Origin: Kondoa malvinella
Lineage: Eukaryota; Basidiomycota; Agaricostilbomycetes; Agaricostilbales; Kondoaceae
Direction of reading: 5' to 3'
Length of the DNA: 64,000 nucleotides
NCBI GenBank assembly: GCA_039545315.1
Contig: BCIM01000006.1
Span: forward strand, 434,001 to 498,000
In this document: piece after piece, positions 24,872 through 36,971 of the stretch
Numbering within the stretch: position 1 is the first letter of the stretch
Layout: every line of letters starts with the position of its first letter
The notes under the pieces: model-generated
The model's database searches: none
The model's input: the letters and a program-made list of their open reading frames with translations, nothing else
What the model was told of the DNA's origin: nothing
Made by a program: the position numbers and the translations under genes

Positions 24872-27800
24872 ATGCATTGTAGGTCATTACAGAGCACAGC
24901 AGTCGCGCGGCAGCTAACTTTATGCGTTTGAAAAGTGTACAACCTCTCGCTTCTGCCTCCTACGGCAATCACAGGTCAGCCCAGCCATACTATAGTGCCG
25001 ATAGGATGCTGAATCATATGCTACAGCCGCCGTCGTGGGCAATTTCTCGCCATTGACCAGAGAACAGCAAATCCTCGTTTGCCGCGGAGGGACTCGCCTA
25101 GAACTCTTGCAAGTAGACAAGAACACTGGCAAAATATCTTCTTTGCTCGTCCATGAAGTCTTTGGCACCGTGAGATCAATGGCTCCCTTCAGGCTGACGG
25201 GTGGAACGAGGGATTATGTTATTATTGGTTCTGATAGTGGACGGGTTGTGGTGCTGGAGTATGACCCGGCAAGCAATACTTTGGTCAAGCTCCAGCAGGA
25301 GACGTATGGGAAATCGGGTAGTAGGAGAACGATTCCTGGACAATACCTTGCTGTTGATCCAAAGGGAAGAAGCATCATGCTTGGTGCTATGGACAAGGCG
25401 AAATTGTCAGTACTGGAGCTACTAACACTGATTCAGTGTTCATGACTCCTTCTTTGACAGAGTCTACATTCTCAATCGAGACGCAGCAGCAAACCTAACA
25501 ATCTCATCACCTCTCGAAGCACACAAAGCAAACGCCATCATTCATCATATCGTCGGTCTAGACGTCGGCTTCGAGAACCCTCTCTTCGCAGCACTAGAAG
25601 TAGACTATGGGGAATCAGATCAGGATCCAACTGGCGAAGCTTTCGAAGCTACCGAAAAGGTAGCTCCATCCTTCCTCATTGTCAACAATCATTAATTTTG
25701 AGGCAGATGCTCACTTACTACGAGCTCGATTTGGGTCTGAATCATGTAGTGCGAAAATGGAGTGAACCAACAGATGCCCGAGCAAATCATCTAGTAGCCT
25801 GTCGGTCCTCTCATCTCTCCATCGGGAATTTGTCTGACATTGTTCAAACAGTGCCAGGAGGCGTATCAGCTACTTCAGAAGCGCACGATGGTCCATCAGG
25901 CGTTCTGGTCTGTACTGAGAATTATGTGATTTACAAACATCAAGGAGTCAAGGAACATCGGGTGCCTATTCCTAGGAGGAGCAGTCCTTATTCTGATCCG
26001 GAGCGGGGCATCATCATTACTGCTAGCGTGATGCATCGGTTAAAGGTGATTCCTCTGCTGTTTTGTCATCATGGTGACTGAAGCGGCTGCATCATCACAG
26101 GGTGACTTCTTTGTTCTGCTGCAAAGTGAAGAAGGCGATTTGTTCAAGGTCACCATCGATCGGGATAACGAAGATGTGGAAGCAATCAAGATCAAGTACT
26201 TCGATACGGTGCCTATCGCTTCTGCTCTCTGTATTCTCAAGACTGGATTCCTCTTTGTCGCCGCTGAGACTGGTAATCAGTGAGTGTGGCTTTCCTTCAT
26301 CGTGATGGAAAGCTTGACGATGTTTAATAGTCAACTATATCAATTCGACAAATTAGGCGAAGACGGGGATGAAATCTCTTCCACCTCATACGAGGAAAAC
26401 GGGGCTACCGCTCTCGATCTCCCACCTTCCTTCTTCTCCGCTCGACCACTAGAAAATCTCATGCTCGTGGACGAAATGGACTCTTTAGCACCTATCATCG
26501 ATGCCAACGTCGCCAACGTGCTGCAGAACGATAGTCCGCAGATCTACACTGCGTGCGGCAGCAGAGCGAGAAGTAGTTTGAGAATGATGCAGCATGGTTT
26601 GGAGGTTGAAGAATTGGTTTTTGCGCCGCTACCTTTCGAGCCTAACGGAGTTTGGGCGACAAAGTTGACTGCTGGTGGTGTGTATCACTTACTCCTGTCC
26701 AGATCATGAGCTAACATATCGTAATAGACGAATTCGACGCGTATATTGTTCTCTCAGCGCCAACATCGACTTATGTCCTTTCCATTGGCGAATCGATTGA
26801 TCAAGTCACAGACTCGGGCCTGGTCGAGAACGCACGAACACTGGGCGTACAGCAAATGGGCGAAGACTCTTTCGTCCAAGTCCACACTTCTGGTTTCCTG
26901 CGTGTTCGGAGCGGAGGCAAGAAGGAACCTTGGCCAGATGCTAATTCGCGTATTTCAGTTGCGGCTAGTGCCATGAATCAAAGGCAGATCGTGCTTGCCA
27001 CTACGAGTGGAGAATTGATCTATTTCGAGGTGGATAATGAAGGCGAGTTGAACGAATATATGGAACGCAAGAGTTTGGGTGTGGCTGTTACGACGCTCAG
27101 TATTGCTGATGTGCCAGAGGGGAGACAGAGGACGCCATACCTGGTGAGTGCTGCATACTTCGTGCTGACCGACGCTCATCTAGGTATAGGCGGTCGGATG
27201 TGAAGATCAAACAGTCAGAATCGTCTCCCTGAATCCAGACAATTGCATGGACACCATAAGTATTCAAGCTCTCACAGCTGTACCTTCTGCTATCTGCGTG
27301 GCCGAAATTCAAGATGCCGGCATAGATAAGCTACGGCCTACAATGTTCGTCAACATTGGTCTCGTCAACGGTGTCTTGCTTCGGACAGTCCTCGACTCGA
27401 CTACTGGTCAGCTCACAGACACAAGGACACGGTAAGCAGCAATCTTCAATCAGATGAGCAGTCTGCTTACTTTCGATGACAGATTCTTGGGCGCTCGAGC
27501 TGTCTCTCTTCGACGCGCGGTCGTGCAAGGCCAACCTTCTATCCTTGCTCTTTCGAGTCGAACTTGGCTCACCTACGTGCACCAAGGCCTTCTTCAATTT
27601 GACCCTCTCATCTTCGATGCCCTTGACTACTCGTGCGGTCTGCAAGCAGCTGTATGTCCTGAAGGTATTATCGGTGTGACTGGCGATACTCTACGGTCAG
27701 TGTCTATTCATGCTCCTTTCTTTCCCTTCTGTTCGAGATGTGACACGGGATTTGTAAAAGAAGAGCCTAACAAGGACTTCCTGCCGATACTTCCTATAAA

Positions 27801-29502
27801 CTTATACCAATTGATCCTACTGAAACTTCACTTCTATCTATAATGTGTTCTGCAAGAACAGTTGCTGATGAATAATTGATTAGAATCTTCACCTTGCCAA
27901 AGCTCGGTAGCAAAGTCAAGACTGTCACTACTCCTCTCAGCTATACTCCTCGCCAGATTCTCTTCCACCCTTCCAAACAGGTCATGTACACGATCGAGTC
28001 AGATCATCGGACAATAGCGCCTGTAGAGCAGGAGAGCAAGCTCGCGTCAGCTGTGAGTTACGAGCCTGTTGTGCTTGTATAAAGCTCAATCTGCTCACGA
28101 AACCACAGTCTGACCGGGAAGGCGCCGATTTACCCGTCGAGCAATTCGGTCTTCCACGAGGACCAGCAGGCTCCTGGGCTTCTTGCTTGCGCATCCTCGA
28201 TCCGACATTACCTGAGGAGGGCAGCACGCTTACAAAGCTCGAGCTAGATGCCAACGAGGCAGCGTTCTCGATGGCCTTGGTACCTTTTGCGGCACGAGAT
28301 CACAACATGCATTTGGTGGTAGGAACAGCAAAGGATACATCCGTTGCGCCGAGAGCCTGCTCTTCTGGTTATCTAAGGACGTACGCCGTGACTGACAACG
28401 GTCGAACGCTTGAATTGCTGCATATTGTAAGGCTGCTCTGTCCACTTGCCTGAAACGTGCTGATGCGAATATCAGACCGAAACCGATGAAGTACCAACCG
28501 CTTTGATTGCTTTCCAGGGTCGTCTGGTAGCAGGTGTGGGCCGTGCGTTACGGATATTCGACATTGGAAAAAAGAAGTTGTTGCGAAAGACAGAGAACAA
28601 GGTAAGTCGTTCTGTGTTTGCCTTTCGGCATGGCTTATACTGTCGGTAGTCTTTCCCTGTTGCCATCACAACACTCAACACACAAGGATCGCGCATCATC
28701 GTCGGTGACATGCAAGATTCAGTTTTCTTCGCAGTGTACAAGCCTCCAGAGAACCGCTTGCTTGTCTTTGCTGACGACACACAACCGCGATGGATGACTT
28801 GCCACACTATGCTCGACTACAACACCATCGCTGGCGGTGACAAGTTTGGCAACTTCTTCGTCAACCGATTAGCGCAGTCAGTGACGGACATGGTCGATGC
28901 TGATCCGACGGGAGCAAGCATACTGCACGAGAAAGGCTTTTTGATGGGAGCGCCGCACAAGACTGAGATGTTGACACATTACAATGCGAGTCTTTAGTCT
29001 GGATTATTGGGTGACGCTCTGATAATATTTATAGGTCGGCGACATCCTCACATCGATACAGAAGGTCTCTCTAGTCGCTGGCGGTCGAGAAGTCTTGTTG
29101 TACAGTGGTCTGAGTGGAACAGTCGGCATCATGGTGCCCTTCGTGTCTAGAGAAGACGTCGACTTCTTCCAGGTGAGCTCTTCTCCATCTACAAGCCAAT
29201 TGGTTGCTAATACAATGTTATAGATGCTCGAAATGCACATGAGAGCGGAAGCAAAGTCGATAGTTGGCAGAGACCATCTGTCTTATCGTAGTTGTGAGTT
29301 GCATCACTTGGATCGTGCGAGTCTATTCGCTAACGACCAAGCAGACTATGCACCGGTCAAGGGCGTTGTGGACGGTAACCTGTGCGAAGAGTTCTCGCAT
29401 CTGCCTGCCCAAAAGCAGGCACAAATTGCTGGCGAGCTCGATCGAACAGTCCAAGAAGTGTCAAAGAAGCTCGAGCAGATCCGAACCATCACTGCTTTCT
29501 AG
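24872..29502 (+). CDS. RSE1: Splicing factor 3b subunit 3 (SF3B3/SAP130/RSE1)
   Basis: A large multi-exon gene whose product follows SF3B3 from end to end. The start was fixed by joining a 7-nt first exon (24872-24878, ATGCATT) to exons at 24936-24974 and 25027-25405, giving [20 protein letters not shown] then [10 protein letters not shown]. Landmarks in order are [142 protein letters not shown] and the end [14 protein letters not shown]. It is a three-beta-propeller scaffold of U2 snRNP that supports SF3B1 at the branch site. Length (about 1200 residues) is normal. I did not fix every internal boundary after 26.7 kb. Confidence 0.95.
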
Positions 29503-29660
29503 GTTTCGAATGGGTATAAGACAGCTTGTAACAGAAAAATGTACCATAGACTGCTTGACGAAGTTGATTGTTTGGAGGAGGCGTTGCGAAACGAAACTGT
29601 CGTCTATCTCATTGATCGTGCATGCGGACCCTATGCGCCCTCTATATCCTCCTTCCGTCT

Positions 29661-30990
29661 CTACAAGTCGGCACTGTGACGCACATTCAGCATGGGTCGA
29701 AGGATTTGAAAAGGTAAAGTACTCGTCTTCGTCTGGCAGAGCCATTTGAGCAGCCGAGTCCCTGCGAAGCGTATCAGCAATTGTGAGGGCCATCAAAGCA
29801 GATAGGCGTACAGTTCCTTCTGGTATTGAGCCATGGTGTCGGCATCGACAGTCAATTCGGGTGGTGCAAGAGCTAGGCGAGAATGTTAGCTTTTGCTGTA
29901 AATACTGTGAAGGTATGATGTACCAGGTCTGTAGGCAGATGCAATGCATTCATTAGCATGGAGCAGATGGCTTATCCAGATGACCTACGAAGCAACAAAT
30001 TCGAGGGTAGCGGAACCAGTAAGCTTGCGCGCTAGCCAAAGGAAAGGCTTTTCAAAGTTGTAGTTTGACTTTGCAGAGATTTCAAAGTATTGGAGGTTCT
30101 TCTTTCGGTGGAAGGTTATCTGTCCGACCTGTACAAATATCGAGCAATCTTCAGTCAAAGGCGAAAAGCCATGCCAATGTTCCGCACCTTGACTTTGCGC
30201 TCCTTGACATCGACCTTGTTACCGCAGAGAACGATGGGAATGTTTTCGCAAACACGCTCCAAGTCTCTGTGCCAGTTGGGAACGGATCGGTAGGTGATTT
30301 TGGCAGTGACATCAAACATGATGATACCGCATTGACCTTGAATGTAGTAGCCATCTCGAAGACCGCCCTGTGAACCCGTAAGACTGCTCAGCATAGCAAT
30401 GCAGGAGGCCGCAGGACGCACGAATTTTTCCTGTCCTGCAGTGTCCCAGACGTTGAAGCGGATGGTACCAAAGTTGGTAAAGAAGTCGAGAGGGTGGACC
30501 TCGACACCGAGAGTAGCTTCATGATGTTGTCAGATGGAGATAAAGCTTTGGTTAAAGGTGTATTTACCGATGTATTTCTTTTCAAACTCGCCACTATAAA
30601 CTGCATTCAAGACGAGCCTTCAACTTCAGGAGAGGTGATACTCACGTCAAATGACGCTTGACGAAGGCTAGCAGTGTATGTCAGCTCCTGGACAGGTGCT
30701 TGAGCACGAGATCAATGCTTACTCGTTTTACCTAGAAGTTTGGTGTATTGTCAGAACGCGTTCCTCGCTGCGCCGCAGCAGGGTCTAGCATACCGGTACC
30801 ACCGTCACCGACTATTTGAAGTAGCAGCAGCGTGAATCAAGCGAAATACGAGGCAGAGCGGGAAAATAGAGAAAGATGAGAAAGAAAGGTGAGAACACAT
30901 GATCAGCACACCGGACGCGTTCTATAGTATCTTGGGCTCACCAAGCACGAGCTTGAAGGTTGGCACGTTAGCAGCAGCTTCTGTTGACAT
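29661..30990 (-). CDS. GSP1: Ran GTPase
   Basis: About twelve exons encode a complete Ran. The start [20 protein letters not shown] is split over 30990-30942 and 30811-30794; the P-loop lysine sits in a 9-nt exon (30731-30723, G-K-T). Then come [74 protein letters not shown] and [15 protein letters not shown]. The C-terminus LPDEDDADL is the classic acidic Ran tail; it is visible only when the intron 29674-29722 is removed and a 13-nt last exon (29673-29661) is used, otherwise the frame runs on for 80 spurious residues. Ran drives nuclear transport and spindle assembly. It converges with RSE1, with 158 bp between stops. Confidence 0.97.
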
Positions 30991-31944
30991 GATAGAGGAT
31001 GGACGTCGCAAAAACAAGGGCTGTCAGCGAAAAACCGCCAAGTCGTCAAAATCGCCTTCTGTGTTAACAGTGACTGTCCTTGCTTACCTTTCCGTCCTGA
31101 ATAATAGCTCTCTTTGCCTAAGCTCTTCCTGTTCAACTTGAGCTGCGCCGGTCAGAGCTTCCGATACACCGGACACTGCGAGTCTCCTCTCTTCCTTTCT
31201 CTCTTCTCTCAGCATCCAGAGCGACGAGCTTATGAGCCGTGCGACCTCGCGGAGATAAATTTCCAACTTTCGAGCTTGCGTGACTGTTTTCATATCAAGC
31301 TCTGCCCTCAGCTTTCCGGCTTAGTGTTATGGCGCATCATTTGTTATAGCTGAACAAGAACGCTGGTTGGGACACCTCTGCTGTGTTGATAAAGTTCGAG
31401 ACAGTCTGACCGTTCTCGCACTGCCCTGATAGCCGTGATCATCGCTATAAAGCCTTGCATTTGCCTAATATCGTCGTACGCCATTGCTCTGCTTGTGCTG
31501 ACATCGAGTAGATGCTCACGAGCATCATTCGCATCTCATTCGCATCTTTCTATCGCCTCCTTTCCAGGTTCAGTCTCCATCTTTCCTCCTGCTAAGTCAG
31601 ACCAACAGTCAAAGGCTCAGTAAAGCAATAGCGATAGCTCTGCATTGCTCTTGGTCAATGGAAAGTTCTCGTCGATTCTCATCGGCCCTTGGACATAGGG
31701 AAAGGCTGTCCTCTATTCTTTGCCCATGACCGGATGACCTTCGAGCGCTAATCTTTTTGCTTCTCTTTTTCATTCGCCCAACGCTCCTTCTCGCTGCTTT
31801 GTTGCTTTGTTCTGTTTGACTTCTTTCTGAACTCCTTTCCTGACAACATAATATTCCAGACATGGCCAATCAATTAACTAAGAAGAAGATAGACGAAGCT
31901 AGCGACGACGACAGCTACAAGAGCAGCCGGGAGCGTCCTCGCCA
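30991..31944. other. Intergenic, divergent promoter region of Ran
   Basis: Nearly 1 kb with pyrimidine-rich tracts (around 31185-31215 and 31550-31600). An ATG at 31862 opens 108 codons, but this frame is out of phase with the coiled-coil exons that follow and has no intron that would join them, so I place it in the leader. No gene is supported. Confidence 0.45.
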
Positions 31945-32700
31945 ATGCAACTCAGCACAGGGTCGCGACAGTCCCGTCCCCCGAATAGCGCTGGATTCTC
32001 GCATAACTTTCAAAGGCTGGAAGCCGCCCGAGCAAACACACCTAATTATGATGCGCTCACATCCGCAACTCGCCAGCCCTCTAGACCCGCTACCAATAAG
32101 ACCGCGCAGGAGGAACTTGAAGCAGCTCGAGCGAAAACTACTACCACGCTGGCAACGGATGACCACACGCGCGAAATGCATCAGCTAACGGGCAAGCTGG
32201 AGGCTTTGCAAAAACTTCAGAAACAGCTGTCCGCTGCTGCCATGAGCAGACGTCAAGCAAATCCGACGTACTCAGCCCCCCAGGGTGGCTATGCTTTGGC
32301 TGTACGTTCTGGTGTAGTTAAGCGAATCGGTCTGACCTCGTGTGTAGGTCGAAGCTGAGCAGGCAGAAAGGCTAAAATGGAACGTGCTTGTGAAAGAGCT
32401 GTCGATCGGTCTACAAGTCGTCCAGTCCAAAGTCGGAACCCATCTGACGTCCGCCAACGCGAAGAAGGCGAAGGCCGAAGCTGACTATAAAACAATCAAG
32501 AAGGCAAATGGACATCTTGAACAGGCAAAGGCACATTTTGAGGACACAGTGCGTACGACAATAGCGTTGGAAGTTGCGCAAGGCTTATTTCGCCGCAACA
32601 GGTCAAAGAAGCTTTGTTTTGGCAGCGGGCAGAGAATGAGGTCAAAGAAAGCTGGAAGACTTTCACCGAAACTAAGGAATGGTATCATGCTTCCAAGTAA
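31945..32700 (+). CDS. Small coiled-coil protein, unrecognised
   Basis: Three exons (31945-32301, 32348-32548, 32602-32700) with clean splice sites give 219 codons. An N-terminal region rich in Ser, Arg, Gln and Pro is followed by an Ala/Glu/Lys/Gln-rich stretch predicted to form coiled coil: EELEAARAK, MHQLTGKLEALQKLQKQLSA, then AEQAERLKWNVLVKELSIGL, NAKKAKAEADYKTIKKANGH, VKEALFWQRAENEVKESWKT, ending EWYHASK. Aromatic residues in the last exon suggest a specific fold or partner. I do not recognise the family. An upstream ATG at 31862 is out of frame. It could be a kinetochore, septin-related or spindle-pole component, but nothing in the sequence decides this. Confidence 0.65.
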
Positions 32701-33728
32701 CATTGCATACAGATAGCATTGTAGCCGTTATGCATGCACTTTCTCAAATTACCGTACAAGTGCTGGCCTGTACAAGTAGCGATGTTCATCCTAGGTCCCT
32801 TTCTTGCGATAGTCTTACTGTCCACTGCATGATCTCATGGGCCGGTGACTTTTTGCATGACAACGCGAGAGCGAGACCGAAAAAGTCGACTTGGCCGGCC
32901 TAGATAGCTGCAATTTGGATCAGTACAAATCTTCTGCTGATGAGCGCGCCGCATGCACACGCTATGGACCATCCAATTCTCTTCCGCTCGAGACAGCGAT
33001 ACAATGACAACGCCGAGTGATCATTTCGCGATTCTTTGCCTTGCACGCACCCGATCCAGAGGCATGCGGAAGTGGGATTTGGGATATGAACAGGTCGGAA
33101 GTAATCTTTGCGACTGGATAGCAACGGAAACAGAGACGGTCAAGATGCGATCGTGCAAGGCTTGGGACCGGTCAAAGCATGCTGCAAGTAGATCCGAAAT
33201 ATATCAAGGGGTATCGCAATCTCACGCAGAAGGAAGACAGGCCAACATATGCATACAGAAGACTCGCATACGAGATGTGCATTCCATGTCGCAGAAAGGT
33301 GGGTCATGCAGTGGTCGCTCAGGAAGATGCTGCCTCGGCGAGCAAAGACAACTGCGCCTTGCAGAATTTAGTATGTGCATCTAGCAGGCTGAACAAGGGC
33401 TGAAAGCTGGTATATTGGAGAGCGCTTGCTTGGACGTTTTCCGCGAACCGATGATGAGCTTGCTCTGGTCTCGGACACTCCAAAGGACCCTTCATAGTCT
33501 CGCGCGACAGCTCAGATAGCACGCAGCAGCGGATCCGCGTGACTCCTTCTGGCTCTTAATTTCATCTTCCTGCGGCCCCTCTGTGCTTGGCTGGTCGGGT
33601 ACTGCTTGTTCTTGCTCTACGACTTGCTGCTTGTGTATGCTGCCCATCCCACGCGTCTCGACTTAGCGACCGCTGCAGTGGTTACTTGTACAAGAAACTC
33701 GCCGCTTCCCTCCCACGCTAGATTCGAT
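32701..33728. other. Intergenic with possible gene remnant
   Basis: About 1 kb. The only protein-like segment is at 33179-33300 on the plus strand (KYIKGYRNLTQKEDRPTYAY then RRLAYEMCIPCRRK), followed by a plausible donor (gtgggt). I could not build a convincing gene around it. Confidence 0.4.
33179..33403 (+). CDS. Possible exon or gene fragment, unrecognised
   Basis: The open frame at 33179-33403 contains a charged, aromatic-rich stretch with a CIPC pair (CxxC) that looks like real protein rather than chance. A donor-like gtgggt at about 33299 would end it, and acceptors (cttgcag, ctagcag) follow. No start exon or continuation can be defended. It may be a remnant or part of a fast-evolving gene. 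Confidence 0.25.
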   Translation: MLQVDPKYIKGYRNLTQKEDRPTYAYRRLAYEMCIPCRRKVGHAVVAQEDAASASKDNCALQNLVCASSRLNKG

Positions 33729-35553
33729 ATGCCTTCCTCTGGTAGAACCTTCATCTTGTGCTTGGATGGCACAAGCAACGAATTTAGTCATCGTAATACT
33801 AATGTAATCAAGATGTTTGACTGTAGGTCGTTTCTCCGACCCCGTCGAGCCTGTCTCAACACCTGGTAGGTCTCGTCAAAGATGACCCAAGGCAGAAGGT
33901 CTTCTATCAGCCTGGCATTGGTATGTCGCCGGTGCACCTATTAGACGTTTCTTACCCTCATCCTCTAAAGGCACCTACACCCCTTCAAATTTCATCACTC
34001 CAGTGACTCGTCGAGTAGCCAAGCTGGTCGATCTTGCCTTCGCTTGGTACCTTCCCTACCACGTCCAGAGCGCCTATACATTCCTCATTGACAATTACAA
34101 GAACTCTGACGACCGGATCATCCTCATCGGTTTCTCGCGAGGTGCTTATACTTGTCGAGCATTGGCGGGCATGTGAGAGATCCATGCTTCATTCTTGCAA
34201 CGACACTCAGCCTTTATCAGGATCCACAAAGTCGGCTTGATTCCTGAAGACAACGCAGAACTGGTTTCTTTCGCTTGGGATTTGGTCAGAGCCTAGTGCG
34301 AGTATCATTGATGCGCATCCTGATTATGTAACAGTACAAATCGAACGACGACGTGCTGGCAGCAAGTAAGCCTTTCAAACTGAATATCATTTCTCTGCTG
34401 ACACATCATTAAAGACTTCAAGGCAGTCACTTCTCGTTCAGTGCTGATAGATCAACTTTTACTTTTCGACTCGGTCAGCTCTGTCGGCGTCATTACGGCC
34501 CGACACCTCCCTTTCACCGGCAGTAACAGTACGTCTTGTTCTTTAGATGAGCAACAGGTTTGACATGCACACAGACGCAATTCGTCACTTTACTCATGCT
34601 ATTTCACTTGGAGAACGTCGTGTACGATTCGCTCAGAACCCATGGCAGCGAGGTTTCAGAGGTCCGGAAGGACAAACGCCAGACAAACCTTCTGAAAGGC
34701 TGAATGAGCTGCTGGAAGCTCAAGGCGACGGACCAGTCGAGCCGAAGAAGCTTTGTGCGGATACTCAAATAAGACAGCTGTACTTCTTGTGAGTTGCGAC
34801 GTGATTGCTTGGACGGGAACCTCATCTGCATTACAGAGGCGATCACTTGGATGTTGGCGGTGGACGGTTTGGTGATGCCGAAGTCGAGACGTAGGCACCA
34901 TGCTGTTCACGATCTATACTGGCTGATCAACCTGTTGCTGAACAGTGACATCAGCTCTATTCCGCTACGATGGATGATAGAAGAGATGCTGCTCAATGCT
35001 CCAGACGGAACAGTCCTTGTCGACTCTACCAAGCTGAAGAGCTACGGTATCCCCTTCCCGATCAATCGCGAACTGCGAAGAACGACAGAAGGCGAAACAC
35101 CATGGTACCAAGAAAAGGCGGCAAAGGCTCCTTTGCACGATCATTTGAGTGATGGCAGCCTACAAATGCTGTTCTGGTGGTTGCTTGAGATCTGGCCAAT
35201 GCAGCAAACCTACCAGCTTGCGCGAGTAAGTCTTCATGTGTTAGCTTTCGGCTTATACTGATGTGGCACTACAAGCCTATCGAAGGACGATGGTGGAACA
35301 CTACTTGGTTTCCGCATTTCGGCAAACGTCGAGTGAGCTTTTGGACTGATCTGTTACGCACATCTGGCTAATCTCGTGCAGATTCTGCCCGATCCGGCTT
35401 ATTTGCACAACAGCGTCAAGGCTAGACTTGACGCTGATCCAGAGTACAAGAAGGAGAAGCTTAAACACCAGTCTTTGGACAAGGTGAGTCGTCTATTTCG
35501 GTCTTCGACTAAGTCTCAATCATTTGCAACAGAATGTACGCTTTGTAGAGTAG
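33729..35553 (+). CDS. DUF2235 alpha/beta-hydrolase-like protein
   Basis: About ten exons, each with good splice sites, encode a full DUF2235 protein. It starts MPSSGRTFILCLDGTSNEFS, with the LCLDGTxN start typical of the family. Then: CLVKDDPRQKVFYQPGIGTY, AWYLPYHVQSAYTFLIDNYK, the nucleophile elbow ILIGFSRGAYTCRALAGM (GxSxG), LLFDSVSSVGVI with the conserved Asp, SLGERRVRFAQNPW, GDHLDVGGGRFGDAEVETDI with the conserved His-x-Asp-Val-Gly-Gly-Gly, and SIPLRWMIEEML. The C-terminal part has WWNTTWFPHFGKRR and ends LDKNVRFVE. Related bacterial proteins (Tle1) are secreted phospholipases; fungal members are uncharacterised and no signal peptide is seen here. An intron near 34893-34946 splits the HxDVGGG and SIPLRWM blocks and is easily mistaken for coding sequence. 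Confidence 0.9.
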
Positions 35554-35721
35554 ATACGAATGATTCTGTGTATAGTAGTGGTGCTGCATCTTTTGTATTT
35601 TCCCCTTTTGCATCTTCAAGGCTTAGCGCTCGAACCCTTTCAGAGGTTAGCTTGTCTTGACCTTTCACTCGCAGCAACGATATAATCAAGTCAAGATTGA
35701 TTTTGCATTCGCCTGTAGCTG

Positions 35722-36971
35722 ATGGCTCGTACCTACTCTATCACAGGTAGGTTTGCGCGGATAAAGAGACCCGTGTCGACAAGTTTAGACTGATGTCGCG
35801 TTTGGTCATCTCAGGCAGTTTACAGAATAATGCAACAACAGCGTCAACGCATCGTAGGACCAACAGCAAAGCAGGCAACAGCACCGAACAGCAAGCACAG
35901 CCGCGCGCGCAGGTCTTCAAGTTTCCAGCTACCCCAGTTCTGTCTGGAGACTCTCCTATAATGGGCAGCGAAGAGCTGAAGCCGGCCAGAGGACCTCTTC
36001 AAGCTGTGTATGAAGAAAAAGCAGGCCCTCCATCTATGCCAAACAACACGACAAAGCATCGACTATCACCTTCGCTACCCTATCCAGACCTCAGTCCACG
36101 CTCTTCGCCGACCAGATCCACTCATTCAGTCTCGCGATCTTCCACAAGTCCCTCACCGCTGTCGCGCTTTGCTGCTCACCTTGGAAGATCAACACCGCAA
36201 GATTTGGGCTTTGGCGTTGTTTTTACCCTCTCCTTTTTCGTCTTTATCCTAGCACTTACCGGAGTAGGCTACGTTCCACCGCCAGAAAAGACATCCATGC
36301 CGCTTCTTGTTCCGACGAATCCTCATTTCGCTCCTGATCCACCTGTCTATGCGCAACCTGAAGCTCCTAAGCGACCTGCCGTTCAGGATAATATACCTAG
36401 AGGCGATGTACCTCCTGCGAATGTGGTGCCTTTGCGTGCTCAGCAAGAAGCTGCTGCCGCAGCACCAGTAATCATCCGAGAAGAAGAGGAAGGCTCGGAA
36501 CACATACCAGCTGTGCAACAGCCTGATCCTGCACGAGCACAAAGACAAGGCGGTGCCGAATTCGATCATAACGATAATGTAAGAGTAGGAGAGGTCCGAC
36601 AGCATGAACCACCTGCAGCGGAAGAGTTGGAAAGCTTGCAACAGAGGTTGAACAGGTTGGAAGCGCAACAACGAATGCAGATACGGCAGGGTATCAAAGT
36701 GCATGAGGAATCAGGGGAAGAGCTGGTTGGAGGTTCGCCGGCTGACCCGTTGCTGGATGAAGATCATGCGGATCATTCACATCACGAAGACAGCGTGTAC
36801 GACAGAGCGGAGGATGGGCATGACGAGCATGGGCATAGTCACGAGCATCCGGATACTGGGATTGAGGAGGATGAAGAGGCTGATCGAGTGTTGGAATTCC
36901 ATGAAGACGCAGATGATGAGTTTGAAGTAGACCCTGGGCAAGCAAGGGATGAAGTGCTGGAACAGAAGTGA
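35722..36971 (+). CDS. Single-pass membrane protein with His/acid-rich tail
   Basis: Two exons (35722-35746 and 35815-36971) give 394 codons; the short first exon encodes MARTYSIT and supplies the start. About 130 residues of Ser/Pro-rich cytosolic-type sequence precede one strong membrane helix (FGVVFTLSFFVFILALTGVG). The remaining 230 residues are Pro/Ala-rich, then a coiled-coil stretch (EELESLQQRLNRLEAQQRMQ), then a region dense in His, Asp and Glu (DHADHSHHEDS, DEHGHSHEHPD) ending in an acidic tail. The topology suggests a type II Golgi or ER protein with a lumenal, possibly metal-binding tail. I do not recognise the family. Confidence 0.75.

Noticed and set aside
29461..29722. C-terminal extension of Ran by about 80 residues
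   Set aside because: The open frame reads through an intron; splicing to a 13-nt exon gives the canonical LPDEDDADL end.
31862..32188. 108-codon plus-strand frame as the start of the coiled-coil gene
   Set aside because: It is out of phase with the coiled-coil exons, and no plausible intron links them; the ATG at 31945 opens the correct frame.
34794..35000. Frame break after the DVGGG motif of the DUF2235 gene
   Set aside because: An intron with gtaggc..aacag ends connects VET to DISSIPLRWM; the alternative frame is intron sequence.
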